Part shown: piece after piece, positions 45,732 through 54,423 of the stretch
Numbering within the stretch: position 1 is the first letter of the stretch
Layout: each line of letters opens with the position of its first letter
Assembly: GCA_963789275.1 (NCBI GenBank)
Contig: CAWBKF010000032.1
Span: 1 to 64,000 of the forward strand
Direction: 5' to 3'
DNA: 64,000 nucleotides
From: DAHUYF01 sp963789275
Lineage (GTDB): Bacteria; Pseudomonadota; Alphaproteobacteria; ATCC43930; CGMCC-115725
Position numbers and translations under genes: made by a program
The notes under the pieces: model-generated
The model's input: the letters and a program-made list of their open reading frames with translations, nothing else
Told to the model about the DNA's origin: nothing
Databases searched by the model: none

Positions 45732-45743
45732 TGCGAAGAAGAC

Positions 45744-46214
45744 ATGAATATTCGCGAACTATCTTGCAAGGGGCTGCTTTGTTGCGCAGCAGCGACCGGT
45801 ATACTGGTGTTGTCAGCACGCGCGGAGCAGGCTGCCTCAGCGTGCCAGCGCGATACGATCGCAATGCTCCTGTCTCCAGATGATATATGGGTTGCACTGG
45901 TTCACGAGGAAGTTTGCAGCGGTCCAGGAATCGCTGCGACCGGCGTGAGCGATATCGTTCAGTTGGTTCGGCGGGGGCAAAAGTCGGAGGATAGTGATGA
46001 TGTCTTCGCGATCGAAGAACATGGCGACCCCACAAACCGCCCTACCCTTCGATGGCTGTCGCCACAAAAATTGCAGATAGCGGTTCCGAACAAATCGCTG
46101 ATTGGCTTGCAGAAGAGCAGCTATGAGGGGATCGATATCGTCATCAAATTCGAACCTGACGACCCCGCCGAACGGGAGCGGTGGCTGAAGTCGCTGGGGC
46201 TTCCGACGAAGTGA
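45744..46214 (+). CDS. Small exported protein, candidate immunity protein
   Basis: 156 aa with a clear Sec signal peptide (MNIRELSCKGLLCCAAATGILVLSARAEQ), thus periplasmic. It starts 12 bp after the RHS stop, which is the usual immunity-gene position, and the periplasmic location would fit a toxin acting in the envelope. The mature part has a WLSPQKLQIAVPNKSLIGLQKSSYEGIDIVIKF region similar in style to small Cys-containing periplasmic proteins of unknown function. No known immunity family was recognised. Confidence 0.6.
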   Translation: MNIRELSCKGLLCCAAATGILVLSARAEQAASACQRDTIAMLLSPDDIWVALVHEEVCSGPGIAATGVSDIVQLVRRGQKSEDSDDVFAIEEHGDPTNRPTLRWLSPQKLQIAVPNKSLIGLQKSSYEGIDIVIKFEPDDPAERERWLKSLGLPTK

Positions 46215-46344
46215 TTTTTAGGCAGGCGGCATGCGTGATTCACTCGTTCTGCTGCCGCCAAAGCAGCCAGGATTCGATCGTCCAGCGGCGTTGCTTTACG
46301 CTCGGCGCTGGTGCAGGTGAGCGTCGATGAGCGCCGGTGAGCGT

Positions 46345-46372
46345 GGAATTACGGTGACAGTTTACTAATTCC
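46345..46372. repeat. Inverted repeat at the edge of the displaced RHS fragment
   Basis: GGAATTA at 46345-46351 and TAATTCC at 46366-46372 form a perfect 7-bp inverted repeat, and the RHS-derived sequence begins at the next base. It may be the remnant of a mobile element end (REP or IS type). Confidence 0.5.
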
Positions 46373-46489
46373 CAGCAGCAGGCGGGCAATGGCGTCGTCA
46401 CCAGCCAGGGCTTCGATCCCACCACCGGCCGCCTCACCAGCATCCATGCGGCGACGCCGGCCGGGGCGGAGGTGGAGAACCCCGCTTAA
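46373..46489 (+). pseudogene. Displaced fragment of the RHS gene
   Basis: 46373-46480 matches 43575-43682 of the RHS gene over 108 bp without gaps and with four mismatches. Translated, it reads QAGNGVVTSQGFDPTTGRL, then CCC GCT TAA, so the frame stops at 46489. There is no start codon or ribosome site. It is an orphan piece of RHS repeat, as is often left after toxin-tip replacement or recombination. Confidence 0.85.
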
Positions 46490-46707
46490 TCCCCTCAAAT
46501 TTACCCCCACCAATCGCGCGCGAATCGTAGCCTGGCGCCCTGTTTCGGCGTATATTGCGCGTGATGGGAGATAAGCCCTGAGGTTTCGTAACTTGTGGCT
46601 TGGTAAGGGACGGGAGATTGCGATGCTCGCTCCACGCGGGACGGGGCAACCTGTGCTGCCGCCGGGCCAAGCGGCCGTGACCGAGCGCGAGCACCGAGGA
46701 ACGGGGC
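46490..46707. other. Non-coding stretch before gspF
   Basis: About 220 bp with no credible gene. The gspF ribosome binding site GAGGA lies at its end (46696-46700). Any promoter that lets gspF to gspK be expressed independently of the cassette should be here; none was clearly recognised. Confidence 0.4.
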
Positions 46708-47928
46708 GTGGGCAGCTTTCGCTATAGGGCGCTGACCGGGTCGGGCGCCGTGGTAGCGGGCTCGCTCGAGGCGCCCTCGCGCGAAGCGGCTGTCCAACAC
46801 CTTCGCAGCCTCGGCCAACTCCCGATCTCGACCAGCGATGCCGGCGCGGCAGGCTGGCGCAAGCATCTGACGCTGGGCCTGCTGCCGCGGCGGCGCGCCT
46901 CGACCCGCGATCTCGCCCTGGCGACGCATGAGCTCGCCATGCTGCTCCAGGCGGGGCTGCCGCTCGACCGTGCGCTCGAGGTGCTGCGGGGGCTGGGCGA
47001 GACCGAGCGGCTGCGCGGGCCGCTGGACGCGGCGCTGGCGCGGCTGCGCGACGGCGCGGGGCTCGCCGATGCGCTGGCGGCCGAGCCGAGGTTTCCGCGG
47101 CTCTATGTCGCCATGGTGCGCGCTGGCGAGATGGGCGGCAGCCTCGAGGCGACGCTGCGCCGGCTCGCGGAGTATCTCGCCAAGGCGCAGGCGATCCGCG
47201 ACGCCGTGACCTCGGCGCTCGTCTATCCCGCGATCCTGCTCACCACCGCCGGGCTCTCGATCACCCTCATCCTGGCCTTCGTCATCCCGAGCTTCGAGCC
47301 GCTCTTCGCCAGCGCCGGCAAGTCGCTGCCGAGCTCGACGCGGGTCATCATGGCGATGGGCCATTTCCTGCGGGAATACTGGTGGGCGATGGCGGTTGCC
47401 GTCATCGCCGCCGGCCTGGCGCTGAAGCGCGCGCTGCGCCGGCCGGGGTTTCGCCGCCGCGTCGATGCGGCGCTGCTGCGGCTGCCGCTGCTGGGCGGGC
47501 TGCTGGCCAAGATCGAGGTCGAGCGCTTCAGCCGCACCCTCGGCACGCTGATCGGCAATGGCGTGGCGCTGCCGGCAGCGCTCGCCATCACCAAGGACAC
47601 GCTCGCCAACAGCGTCGTCGCCGAGGCCGTGGGCGCCACGGCGGCAAGCCTGCGCGAAGGCGAGGGGCTGGCCGAGCGGCTGCGGCGGACCGGCGTCTTT
47701 CCGGCGGTCGCGCTCGACCTGCTGCGCGTCGGCGAGGAGACCGGCCGGCTCGAGGATATGCTGCTGCGCCAGGCGGATATCGCGGAGCAGGGGGTCAAGC
47801 ATACCGTCGATCGGCTGCTGGCGCTGCTGGTCCCGGTGCTCACCGTGGTGCTCGGCGGCGTCGTCGCGGGGGTCATCGCCGCGATGCTGACGGCCATCCT
47901 CAGCATCAACGATCTGGCGCTGCAATGA
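46708..47928 (+). CDS. gspF: Type II secretion inner-membrane protein GspF
   Basis: 406 aa, GTG start with GAGGA upstream. Two T2SSF domains (ELAMLLQAGLPLDRALEVLRG and IGNGVALPAALAITKDT), each followed by a hydrophobic segment, and the C-terminal ML..ILSINDLALQ, all typical. GspF is the inner-membrane platform that couples the GspE ATPase to pseudopilus growth. Its usual neighbour gspE is 14 kb upstream, past the SpvB/RHS genes. Confidence 0.93.
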   Translation: MGSFRYRALTGSGAVVAGSLEAPSREAAVQHLRSLGQLPISTSDAGAAGWRKHLTLGLLPRRRASTRDLALATHELAMLLQAGLPLDRALEVLRGLGETERLRGPLDAALARLRDGAGLADALAAEPRFPRLYVAMVRAGEMGGSLEATLRRLAEYLAKAQAIRDAVTSALVYPAILLTTAGLSITLILAFVIPSFEPLFASAGKSLPSSTRVIMAMGHFLREYWWAMAVAVIAAGLALKRALRRPGFRRRVDAALLRLPLLGGLLAKIEVERFSRTLGTLIGNGVALPAALAITKDTLANSVVAEAVGATAASLREGEGLAERLRRTGVFPAVALDLLRVGEETGRLEDMLLRQADIAEQGVKHTVDRLLALLVPVLTVVLGGVVAGVIAAMLTAILSINDLALQ

Positions 47929-47950
47929 GGAGCGCCATGGGCGACGGGCA

Positions 47951-48391
47951 ATGACGGCCGATCGATTGAGAGCGCGGGACGCGAAGCGGCGCCAGGCCGG
48001 GTTCACGCTGGTCGAGCTGCTGGTGGTGCTGGCGATCCTCGGGCTGCTGGTGGCGCTGGCGACGCCGCAGGTGCTGAAATATCTCGACAGCTCCAAAGTG
48101 AGCACGGCGAAGATCGAAGTCGATAATCTCTCGACCGCGCTCGATCTCTTCAAGGTCGACATGGCGCGCTACCCCACCACCGAAGAGGGCCTGGCCGCGC
48201 TGGTGGAGGCGCCGCCCGGCGCCGAAAAGTGGCAAGGGCCTTACGTCAAGAAGAACACCAGCTTCAGGGACCCCTGGGGGCGTCCATGGAGCTACCGGTC
48301 GCCGGGCGAGCATGGCGATTTCGACCTCTATTCCTCTGGATCGGACAAGGGAGGCACGGGCGGTGCGGGCCAGATCATCGCCAATTGGTGA
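47951..48391 (+). CDS. gspG: Major pseudopilin GspG
   Basis: 146 aa. Prepilin leader RRQAG cut before FTLVELLVVLAILGLLVALATP, then the GspG calcium-site region at the end (GEHGDFDLYSSGSDKGGTG). Forms the pseudopilus that pushes substrates out. Standard length. Confidence 0.93.
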   Translation: MTADRLRARDAKRRQAGFTLVELLVVLAILGLLVALATPQVLKYLDSSKVSTAKIEVDNLSTALDLFKVDMARYPTTEEGLAALVEAPPGAEKWQGPYVKKNTSFRDPWGRPWSYRSPGEHGDFDLYSSGSDKGGTGGAGQIIANW

Positions 48392-48827
48392 GTACCGGCA
48401 GGCGGGCTTCACCCTGGTGGAGCTGCTCGCGGTGCTCACCATCATGGCCTTGCTGCTGATGGCGGCGCCGGCGCTGCTGACCACCGGGCGCTCGGCCGCC
48501 GATGCCAAGGCGGCGGCGCTGGCGCTCGCGGTGGAGCTGCGCGCCGCACGCGGCGCGGCGGTGGTGAGCCAACGGGAAGCCGGCGTCACGCTCGACATCG
48601 CCGCCGGCACCTACGCCGCGACGCAAGGCGGCGCCACGCATCGCCTGCCGGGCGAGATGGGCCTGCGCTTCCGCGGCCCGGCGGATGAGGTGAGGGGCGC
48701 GATCGCCACCATCCGCTTCTTTCCCGACGGCAGCTCCTCCGGCGGCGAGCTGCGGCTCTCCTATGCCGGGCGCGAGCATCTCGTCGAGGTGCATTGGCTG
48801 AGCGGCAAGGTCACGGTCGATGAGTAG
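48312..48827 (+). CDS. gspH: Minor pseudopilin GspH
   Basis: Prepilin with the leader YRQAG before FTLVELLAVLTIMALLLMAAPALL, then a GspH-type beta domain. The start is uncertain: the ATG at 48312 would overlap gspG by 80 bp and give an unusually long leader. The true start may be a non-ATG codon near 48380, or the sequence may have a small error there. Minor pseudopilin at the tip. Confidence 0.8.
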   Translation: MAISTSIPLDRTREARAVRARSSPIGEYRQAGFTLVELLAVLTIMALLLMAAPALLTTGRSAADAKAAALALAVELRAARGAAVVSQREAGVTLDIAAGTYAATQGGATHRLPGEMGLRFRGPADEVRGAIATIRFFPDGSSSGGELRLSYAGREHLVEVHWLSGKVTVDE

Positions 48828-49224
48828 GCAAAGGCCGCGCAGCGACGGCTTCACCCTGATCGAGGTGCTGGTGGCGCTGACCATCCTCGGCATCGCGCTG
48901 GGCGTGCTACTGTCGGTGTTCTCGACCAGCCTGGCGCGCGCCGGAGCGAGCCAGAGCGAAGCGACCGCGGCCCAGCTGGCGCAATCGCTGCTCGCCGATG
49001 CCGGCAATGACGCAGCGCTCGCCGATGGCGAGCAGACCGGGACGCTGGCGAGCGGGATGCGCTGGCGGCTGCAAGTCGCGCCCTATGGCGATAACGACGA
49101 CAGCAAGGCCTGGCCGATCGCGGCCATGCGGGTGACCGCCATGGTGTCCTGGACCGATGCCGGTACCGAGAAGTCGGTGGCCTTGACCACGCTCCGCCTG
49201 CTGCCCAAGGCGCCGGCGCCATGA
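48820..49224 (+). CDS. gspI: Minor pseudopilin GspI
   Basis: 134 aa, prepilin leader SDG before FTLIEVLVALTILGIALGVLLS. Forms the pseudopilus tip complex with GspJ and GspK. Overlaps gspH and gspJ by a few bases each, consistent with translational coupling. Confidence 0.9.
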   Translation: MSRQRPRSDGFTLIEVLVALTILGIALGVLLSVFSTSLARAGASQSEATAAQLAQSLLADAGNDAALADGEQTGTLASGMRWRLQVAPYGDNDDSKAWPIAAMRVTAMVSWTDAGTEKSVALTTLRLLPKAPAP

Positions 49225-50006
49225 GCCGGGAACGCGTCTGCGCCGGGTACCCGCAACCCCCACCTCACCCGGGCCCTCTCCGTCCCGGGGGGCGGAGAGG
49301 GAGGGACCCGCGCAGCGGGAGGGTGAGGTGGGGCAAGTCAAGGATTTGCGATGGCGGCGGACAGGCGGGGTTCACCCTGCTCGAGCTGTTGATCGCGATG
49401 ACCTTGCTCGGCCTGCTAACGACGCTGCTGTTCGGCGGCTTGAAGTTCGGCGCGCACGCCTGGGAGCGCGGCGAGGCGCACGGCACGGGGGCGGAGGAGG
49501 TAAGGGTCGTCCAGCAACTGCTTCGGCGCGAGCTGGGCGAGAGCTATCCATTGTTCATCGCCGATCCCCAGCATCCGCATGTGACGTTCGACGGCGAGGC
49601 GCAGAGCCTGACCTTTCTGGCGCCGGCGATGCAATCGCTCGGCGTCGCGGGACGCGCATCGATCACGCTCCGCGCGGTCGCCGGAGGCGACGGGACGAGG
49701 CTGGTGATCAGCGCGCGACCGGAGCTCGCCTTCGGCAACGGCGCCGCGGCCGCCGGCACCGAGGCGCTGATCGGCGGGTTGACGGCGCTGAGCTTCTCCT
49801 ATTACGGCGCCGAGCGGGCGAGCGACCTGCCGCGCTGGCACGAGCGCTGGAGCGATCAACCGGCGCTCCCCAAGCTCATTCGCGTGGCGGCGAGCTTCGC
49901 CACCGGCGATGCGCGCAATTGGCCCGACCTGATCGTGGCGCCGCGGATCGATGTCGATCTCGGCTGCGGCTACGACCCGCTCACCAAATCCTGCCGGGGC
50001 CGCTAG
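49221..50006 (+). CDS. gspJ: Minor pseudopilin GspJ with an abnormally long leader
   Basis: 261 aa; prepilin site GGGQAG before FTLLELLIAMTLLGLLTTLLFGG. The leader of about 50 residues is far longer than usual because a palindromic DNA element (49258-49333) lies between the start codon and the cleavage site and is translated in frame. The C-terminal GCGYDPLTKSCRGR holds a Cys pair. The leader is removed by prepilin peptidase, so the element may be tolerated. A start downstream of the element is an alternative. Confidence 0.85.
   Translation: MSRERVCAGYPQPPPHPGPLRPGGRRGRDPRSGRVRWGKSRICDGGGQAGFTLLELLIAMTLLGLLTTLLFGGLKFGAHAWERGEAHGTGAEEVRVVQQLLRRELGESYPLFIADPQHPHVTFDGEAQSLTFLAPAMQSLGVAGRASITLRAVAGGDGTRLVISARPELAFGNGAAAAGTEALIGGLTALSFSYYGAERASDLPRWHERWSDQPALPKLIRVAASFATGDARNWPDLIVAPRIDVDLGCGYDPLTKSCRGR
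49258..49333. repeat. Dispersed palindromic element inside gspJ
   Basis: CCCCACCTCACCC at 49258-49270 is the exact reverse complement of GGGTGAGGTGGGG at 49321-49333. Inside are further stems (CCCTCTCCG / CGGAGAGGG and CCCGC-GCA-GCGGG). This is the form of short palindromic repeats spread through alphaproteobacterial genomes, here placed in a coding frame. Confidence 0.85.
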
Positions 50007-51089
50007 ATGGGCGAATTTGCGATCGAGCGCCGGTCCCTTGATCTCGCCGCCCTCGCCGGCGCCGGCTGGCGCTGGTGGATCGGCGAGCTCTCGGCCATGC
50101 TGCCGGCAGGGATTGCGGCAGCGCTCGGCCGCCGCCGCGGCGGGGTCGTCATCGACCTGCTGGACGACGAGATCGTCGCGACCGGCGAGAGCGGCGCCGA
50201 GCTGCTGCGGCTGTCGCGGCGAGCGACCGAGGGCGCCCGTCTGTCGCCGGCGCTGCGCCACATGCTGGAGGGGGCGCGGATCGTCGCCCGCTTGCGGTCC
50301 GAGGCGGTTCTGCGCCGGAACGTGAGCTTGCCCTTCGCCGCGCGGCGGGAGCTGCGGCGCATCCTCGATTTCGAGCTCGAGCGCCAAAGCCCGATCGATC
50401 CCGAGCTGGTCTACTTCGATTACCGCATCAGGAGCCGCGACCGCCCGGCCAACAAGCTCGAGGTGGAGCTGCGCATCATCCGGCGCGAGACGGTGGACGA
50501 GGCGCTGGCGCTTTGCCGCGCGCTCGGCCTCGACGCGGCCGGCATCGCGATCGCCGGCGAGGCGGGGAGCACCGCGGACAGCGCGTTCCGGCCGTCGCAA
50601 GCACTGTCGGTGTCGCCGCGGCGGCGCCGGCGCGCGATCCCGGCGCTTGCCGCTGGCGCGGCGGCGCTCGCCGCGGCGGTGGTCGTGGTTCATGTGATCC
50701 GCTACGAGGCAGCCGCGACGGCGCTTGCGGCCGAAGTGGCGCAGGCGAAGGCCGCTTCGCGCGAGACCGAGGCCTTGAGCCGGCAGATCGTCCAGGAGCG
50801 CGAGAAGGCGGGCTTCGTCCTGCGGCAGAAGGAAGCGACGTTGCGGGCCAAGGTTCTCGCCGAGGTGACGCGGCGACTGCCGGATGGGAGTTGGATCTTC
50901 GAGCTCGAGATACGCGGCAACGAGGTGCGCATCCATGGCTACTCGCCGCAGGCATCGAGCCTGATCGGCCTCTTCGACGACGCACCGATGTTCGCCAATG
51001 CGCGGTTCCGCTCGCCCTTGACGCGCGGATCCAAAGGCGATGTCGAGCGCTTCGATCTCTCCTTCGATGTGGCGGAGGGGAAATCGTGA
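50007..51089 (+). CDS. gspL: GspL-like protein with PilN domain
   Basis: 360 aa: cytoplasmic actin-like part, a single membrane helix (AIPALAAGAAALAAAVVVVHVI, about 210-233), a coiled periplasmic segment and a PilN-like ferredoxin fold (LPDGSWIFELEIRGNEVRIHGYSPQASSLI). GspL links the GspE ATPase to the inner-membrane platform. The stop overlaps the next start (GTGA). Confidence 0.85.
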   Translation: MGEFAIERRSLDLAALAGAGWRWWIGELSAMLPAGIAAALGRRRGGVVIDLLDDEIVATGESGAELLRLSRRATEGARLSPALRHMLEGARIVARLRSEAVLRRNVSLPFAARRELRRILDFELERQSPIDPELVYFDYRIRSRDRPANKLEVELRIIRRETVDEALALCRALGLDAAGIAIAGEAGSTADSAFRPSQALSVSPRRRRRAIPALAAGAAALAAAVVVVHVIRYEAAATALAAEVAQAKAASRETEALSRQIVQEREKAGFVLRQKEATLRAKVLAEVTRRLPDGSWIFELEIRGNEVRIHGYSPQASSLIGLFDDAPMFANARFRSPLTRGSKGDVERFDLSFDVAEGKS

Positions 51090-51667
51090 CCCCGCGCCTG
51101 TCACGGCGGCAGGGACGGGTGCTGGCCCTGGCGATCCTGATCGCGGCAGTCGCGGCCATCGGCGCGGGCGTTGTCCTGCCGCTCCACGCGGCGCTCGAGG
51201 GCCAGCGCGAGACCGTCCAGAGCCAGGTCAAGCTGCTGGCCGCCTATCGCAGCGCGGTGGCGCAGCGCCCTGCCATGGCGACGGAGCTCAAGGCGCTGAA
51301 GTCGGCGCAGGCGACGACGGCCGGGCTGATCGATGGCGCAACCACGGCGCTGGCGGCCGCCAGGCTTCAGATGGACATGAAGAAGATCGTCGAGGCTCAT
51401 GGCGGCGAAATTCGCAGTGCGCAGAACCTGCCGGCCGCGCTCGCCGAAGGGTTCGAGACGGTCGAGCTGCGCTACGACATCACGCTCCCGATGAAGGCGC
51501 TTGGCCCGGTCGTCTACGAGATCGAGACCCATACACCCTATCTCTTCATCGACGGCGTCGACATCCATGCGCCGGAGGCGCTGTCGTCCGATCAGCAGCC
51601 CGCGCAAGATCCGATGCTGAGCGTCCGCTGGGATGTTCGCGCCTACCGGCGCGCGGAGACGCCGTGA
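51086..51667 (+). CDS. gspM: GspM-like type II secretion protein
   Basis: 193 aa, GTG start overlapping gspL. An N-terminal membrane helix (VLALAILIAAVAAIGAGVVLPL), a coiled coil and a small periplasmic domain of the T2SSM_b kind. GspM binds GspL and helps place the platform. Stop overlaps the next ATG (TGATG). Confidence 0.85.
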   Translation: MTPRLSRRQGRVLALAILIAAVAAIGAGVVLPLHAALEGQRETVQSQVKLLAAYRSAVAQRPAMATELKALKSAQATTAGLIDGATTALAAARLQMDMKKIVEAHGGEIRSAQNLPAALAEGFETVELRYDITLPMKALGPVVYEIETHTPYLFIDGVDIHAPEALSSDQQPAQDPMLSVRWDVRAYRRAETP

Positions 51668-52212
51668 TGCGCAGCCTGCGGCTCGTACCGGTGACGCTTC
51701 TGGCGCTATGCGTGGGGCTCGCCTTCCTGCTCTATGGCGAACTCGTGGCGCCGGCCGACGGCTTCGTGCTCGATGGCGCTCCCGCGGCGGCGCGTGCGAC
51801 GACGACGAAGCCGGCCGATTTCGTCGCGCCGCCGCGGCAGGATTTCGCCGAAACCGAGGCGCGGCCGCTGTTCATGGCGTCGCGGCGGCCGTTCGTCGCG
51901 GCACAGAAGCCGGTCGCCGCGGCACCCAAGGCGGCGGTGGCGCTGCCGAGCCTGGTCCTGGTGGGCATCATCGCCAGTGCCGAGGAGCGACTTGCACTGA
52001 TCAAGCCGGCCAATTCGAGCGAGGTTCGCAAGGTGGGCGAGGGCGAGACGGTCGCCGGCTGGCAGATCCGCCGCATCTTCGCCGATCACATCGTTGTCGG
52101 CGCCGGCGCCGGCGAGCAGGAGATAGTCTTTCCGGCGCAGCGTGACACCCCGAACGCGCCCGGCAGCGTGGCGACGCCGGACGCCCTGATACGGCCGGCG
52201 CGGCGACAGTGA
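51667..52212 (+). CDS. GspC/GspN-like type II secretion protein
   Basis: 181 aa with an N-terminal membrane helix (LVPVTLLALCVGLAFLLYGELV) and a periplasmic HR-like domain (PSLVLVGIIASAEERLALIKPANSSEVRKVGEGETVAGWQIRRIFADHIVV), the form of GspC homology regions that bind the secretin. Short and lacking a PDZ domain, as in alphaproteobacterial systems. Coupled to gspM. Confidence 0.8.
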   Translation: MRSLRLVPVTLLALCVGLAFLLYGELVAPADGFVLDGAPAAARATTTKPADFVAPPRQDFAETEARPLFMASRRPFVAAQKPVAAAPKAAVALPSLVLVGIIASAEERLALIKPANSSEVRKVGEGETVAGWQIRRIFADHIVVGAGAGEQEIVFPAQRDTPNAPGSVATPDALIRPARRQ

Positions 52213-52253
52213 GCCGTTGAGCCGCCCACCCGCACAGAGAGAACACGCATCGG

Positions 52254-54422
52254 ATGTGCAAGTACATTTATAAAGTTCTCCTCGTCATGGCGGTGTTGCT
52301 TCTCGGGTCCTGTGCGCAAGGAGCAAAGGCGCCGACAGACGCGCCGGCGCAGCCCACGGCCTCGGCGTCAAGTTCGGCACCCGAGCCGGCACCGGCGGCC
52401 CAATCCATCCCGCTCAACCGCAATGCCCCCGGCGCCGGCGCGCGCGCGCCGGTGGCCGAGATCTTTCGCGGCACCGGCAGCTTCTTGAACCCCGCCGTGG
52501 AAGGGCATGAAAGCGCGGCTACGGTGAGCGGCGACGGCGATATCAGCTTGAATTTCGTTAATGCCGATATACGCGAGGTGGCCAAGGCGATCTTGGGCGA
52601 CTTTCTGAAGCTCAACTATCTCATCGATGCCAAGACCCAGGGCACGGTGACCATAGAGACCAGTCATCCGCTGGGCCGTGCCGCGGTGCTCCCCGTGCTC
52701 GAGCAGGCGCTGCGCCTCAGCGGGCTCGCGATCGTCAAGGCGGACGAGGCCTACCGCATCGTGCCGCTGGCCGATGCGCCGCGGCAGGCCGGCGCGCCGA
52801 TCGCGAGCTCGACGCGACCGGGCTTCGGCGTTGCAATTGTGCCGCTCCGCTATGTCGGCGCGGCCGAAATGCAGCGCCTGCTCGAACCGCTGGCGCCGGG
52901 GGGCGGTATCCTCCGGATAGACACCACGCGCAATATGCTGATGGTCGCCGGCAGCGAGCAGGAGCGCCAGGCGATGCTGGATGACGTCGCCCTGTTCGAT
53001 GTCGACGCGTTATCGGGCATGTCCTTCGCCCTCTTTACGCCGCGAGCGCTGGACGCGCGCGAACTGGCGCGAGAACTAGGCCAAATCGTCGGCGGACGCG
53101 ACAGCCCGGTTGCGGAGATGGTGCGGCTGCTGACCATCGATCGCCTCAACGCGGTGCTGGCGATCTCACCTCAAGTCAAATATCTCGAGCAGCTCCGGGG
53201 CTGGGTAGAGCGGCTCGACCGCCCCGGCGATACCGCCGATCAGCGCCTTTACGTCTATCGCGTGCAGAATGGTCGCGCCGTCGATCTGGCCGCGGTGCTG
53301 ACCAAGGTGATGGGCGCGAGCGGCGCGCAACCCGGCGCCGCGGCGAAGGTAACGCCGCCCGGCGAAGCCCAGGAGGTGGTGCTGGAGAGGCCGGCGAGCC
53401 CTGGCATGGGAGTGCCGGGCCAGGATTCCGGCCGCACCGGATCGGCGCAAGCGATGACGACCTCACCGCCGCCGCCTTTTGCTTCGGACGCCGCGCGTCC
53501 CGATGCTGGCGGGGTCGGCGTCGGCGCGGTCCGCAGCCTCAACATCACGCCGGACGAGATCAACAACGCGCTGGTGATCCTGGCGACGCCCCGGGAATAC
53601 GCCATTATCGAAGCGGCGCTCCGCCAGCTCGACACGGTGCCGCTGCAAGTGCTGCTCGAAGCCTCGGTCGCCGAGGTGACACTAACCAATAATCTCCAGT
53701 ACGGCGTCCAGTACTTTCTCCAGCAAGGCCATAACCAAATCGTCCAGACCAACACGGCGACCACCGGCATCGCGCCAAGTCTGCCAGGCTTTGCCTACAG
53801 CTTCGCGTCCAGCAGCAATATCCAGGTGATCCTCAGCGCCCTGCAAAGCGTGACCCGCGTGGATGTGCTGTCGTCCCCCTCCGTGCTCGTCCTCAACAAC
53901 CAATCGGCAACCCTTCAGGTCGGCGACCAAGTGCCCGTCGCCACCGCGCAAGCGGTCAGCACCGTCACCTCCGGCGCGCCGATCGTCAACGCCATCCAAT
54001 ATGTCGACACCGGCGTCATCTTGAAGGTGACGCCGCGCGTCAACGAGGGCGGCATGGTGATGATGGATATCTCGCAAGAGGTGAGCGACGTGGCGACGGC
54101 CCCGTCATCGGCCATCACCTCGCCGACGATCGAGCAGCGCAAGATCAGGAGCACGGTGGCGGTCCATGACGGGGAGACCATCGCGCTCGGCGGCTTGATT
54201 ACCGACAGCCGGAGCAAGGCCAATAACGGCTTGCCGGTGCTGCAGGATATTCCGGTGCTGGGTAGCCTGTTTCGCACCACCAACGATCAGGTCGCCCGAA
54301 CAGAGTTGCTGGTGCTGATCACGCCGCACCTGGTGGAGAGCCTGGAGAAGGCGCGGTCGGTGACCTCGGAGCTGCGCCGCAAGCTGCCGACCACGGAGCC
54401 GCTGTTCGAGCGGGCCCGGTGA
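52254..54422 (+). CDS. gspD: Type II secretion secretin GspD
   Basis: 722 aa lipoprotein-type secretin. Signal with lipobox LLLGSC (about 16-20). N0/N1 domains (LNFVNADIREVAKAILGDFLKLNYLIDAKTQGTVTIE), further N domains, then the secretin pore (EASVAEVTLTNNLQYGVQYFLQ, VPVATAQ, EGGMVMMDISQEVSDV, GLPVLQDIPVLGSLFR, ELLVLITPHLV). A Gly/Ala/Pro-rich linker lies near residue 400. The outer-membrane channel for folded substrates; the lipid anchor may replace a pilotin. Confidence 0.93.
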   Translation: MCKYIYKVLLVMAVLLLGSCAQGAKAPTDAPAQPTASASSSAPEPAPAAQSIPLNRNAPGAGARAPVAEIFRGTGSFLNPAVEGHESAATVSGDGDISLNFVNADIREVAKAILGDFLKLNYLIDAKTQGTVTIETSHPLGRAAVLPVLEQALRLSGLAIVKADEAYRIVPLADAPRQAGAPIASSTRPGFGVAIVPLRYVGAAEMQRLLEPLAPGGGILRIDTTRNMLMVAGSEQERQAMLDDVALFDVDALSGMSFALFTPRALDARELARELGQIVGGRDSPVAEMVRLLTIDRLNAVLAISPQVKYLEQLRGWVERLDRPGDTADQRLYVYRVQNGRAVDLAAVLTKVMGASGAQPGAAAKVTPPGEAQEVVLERPASPGMGVPGQDSGRTGSAQAMTTSPPPPFASDAARPDAGGVGVGAVRSLNITPDEINNALVILATPREYAIIEAALRQLDTVPLQVLLEASVAEVTLTNNLQYGVQYFLQQGHNQIVQTNTATTGIAPSLPGFAYSFASSSNIQVILSALQSVTRVDVLSSPSVLVLNNQSATLQVGDQVPVATAQAVSTVTSGAPIVNAIQYVDTGVILKVTPRVNEGGMVMMDISQEVSDVATAPSSAITSPTIEQRKIRSTVAVHDGETIALGGLITDSRSKANNGLPVLQDIPVLGSLFRTTNDQVARTELLVLITPHLVESLEKARSVTSELRRKLPTTEPLFERAR

Positions 54423-54423
54423 C

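Noticed and set aside
46240..46443. Minus-strand open frame of 67 codons over the inverted repeat and RHS fragment
   Set aside because: It runs across the junction between unrelated segments, so it is unlikely to be a gene.
46501..48162. Long minus-strand open frame opposite gspF and gspG
   Set aside because: The sense strand encodes clear T2SS proteins. The antisense product is Arg/Gln-rich without motifs.
49416..51104. Long minus-strand open frame opposite gspJ and gspL
   Set aside because: Antisense shadow of real genes with high GC third positions.
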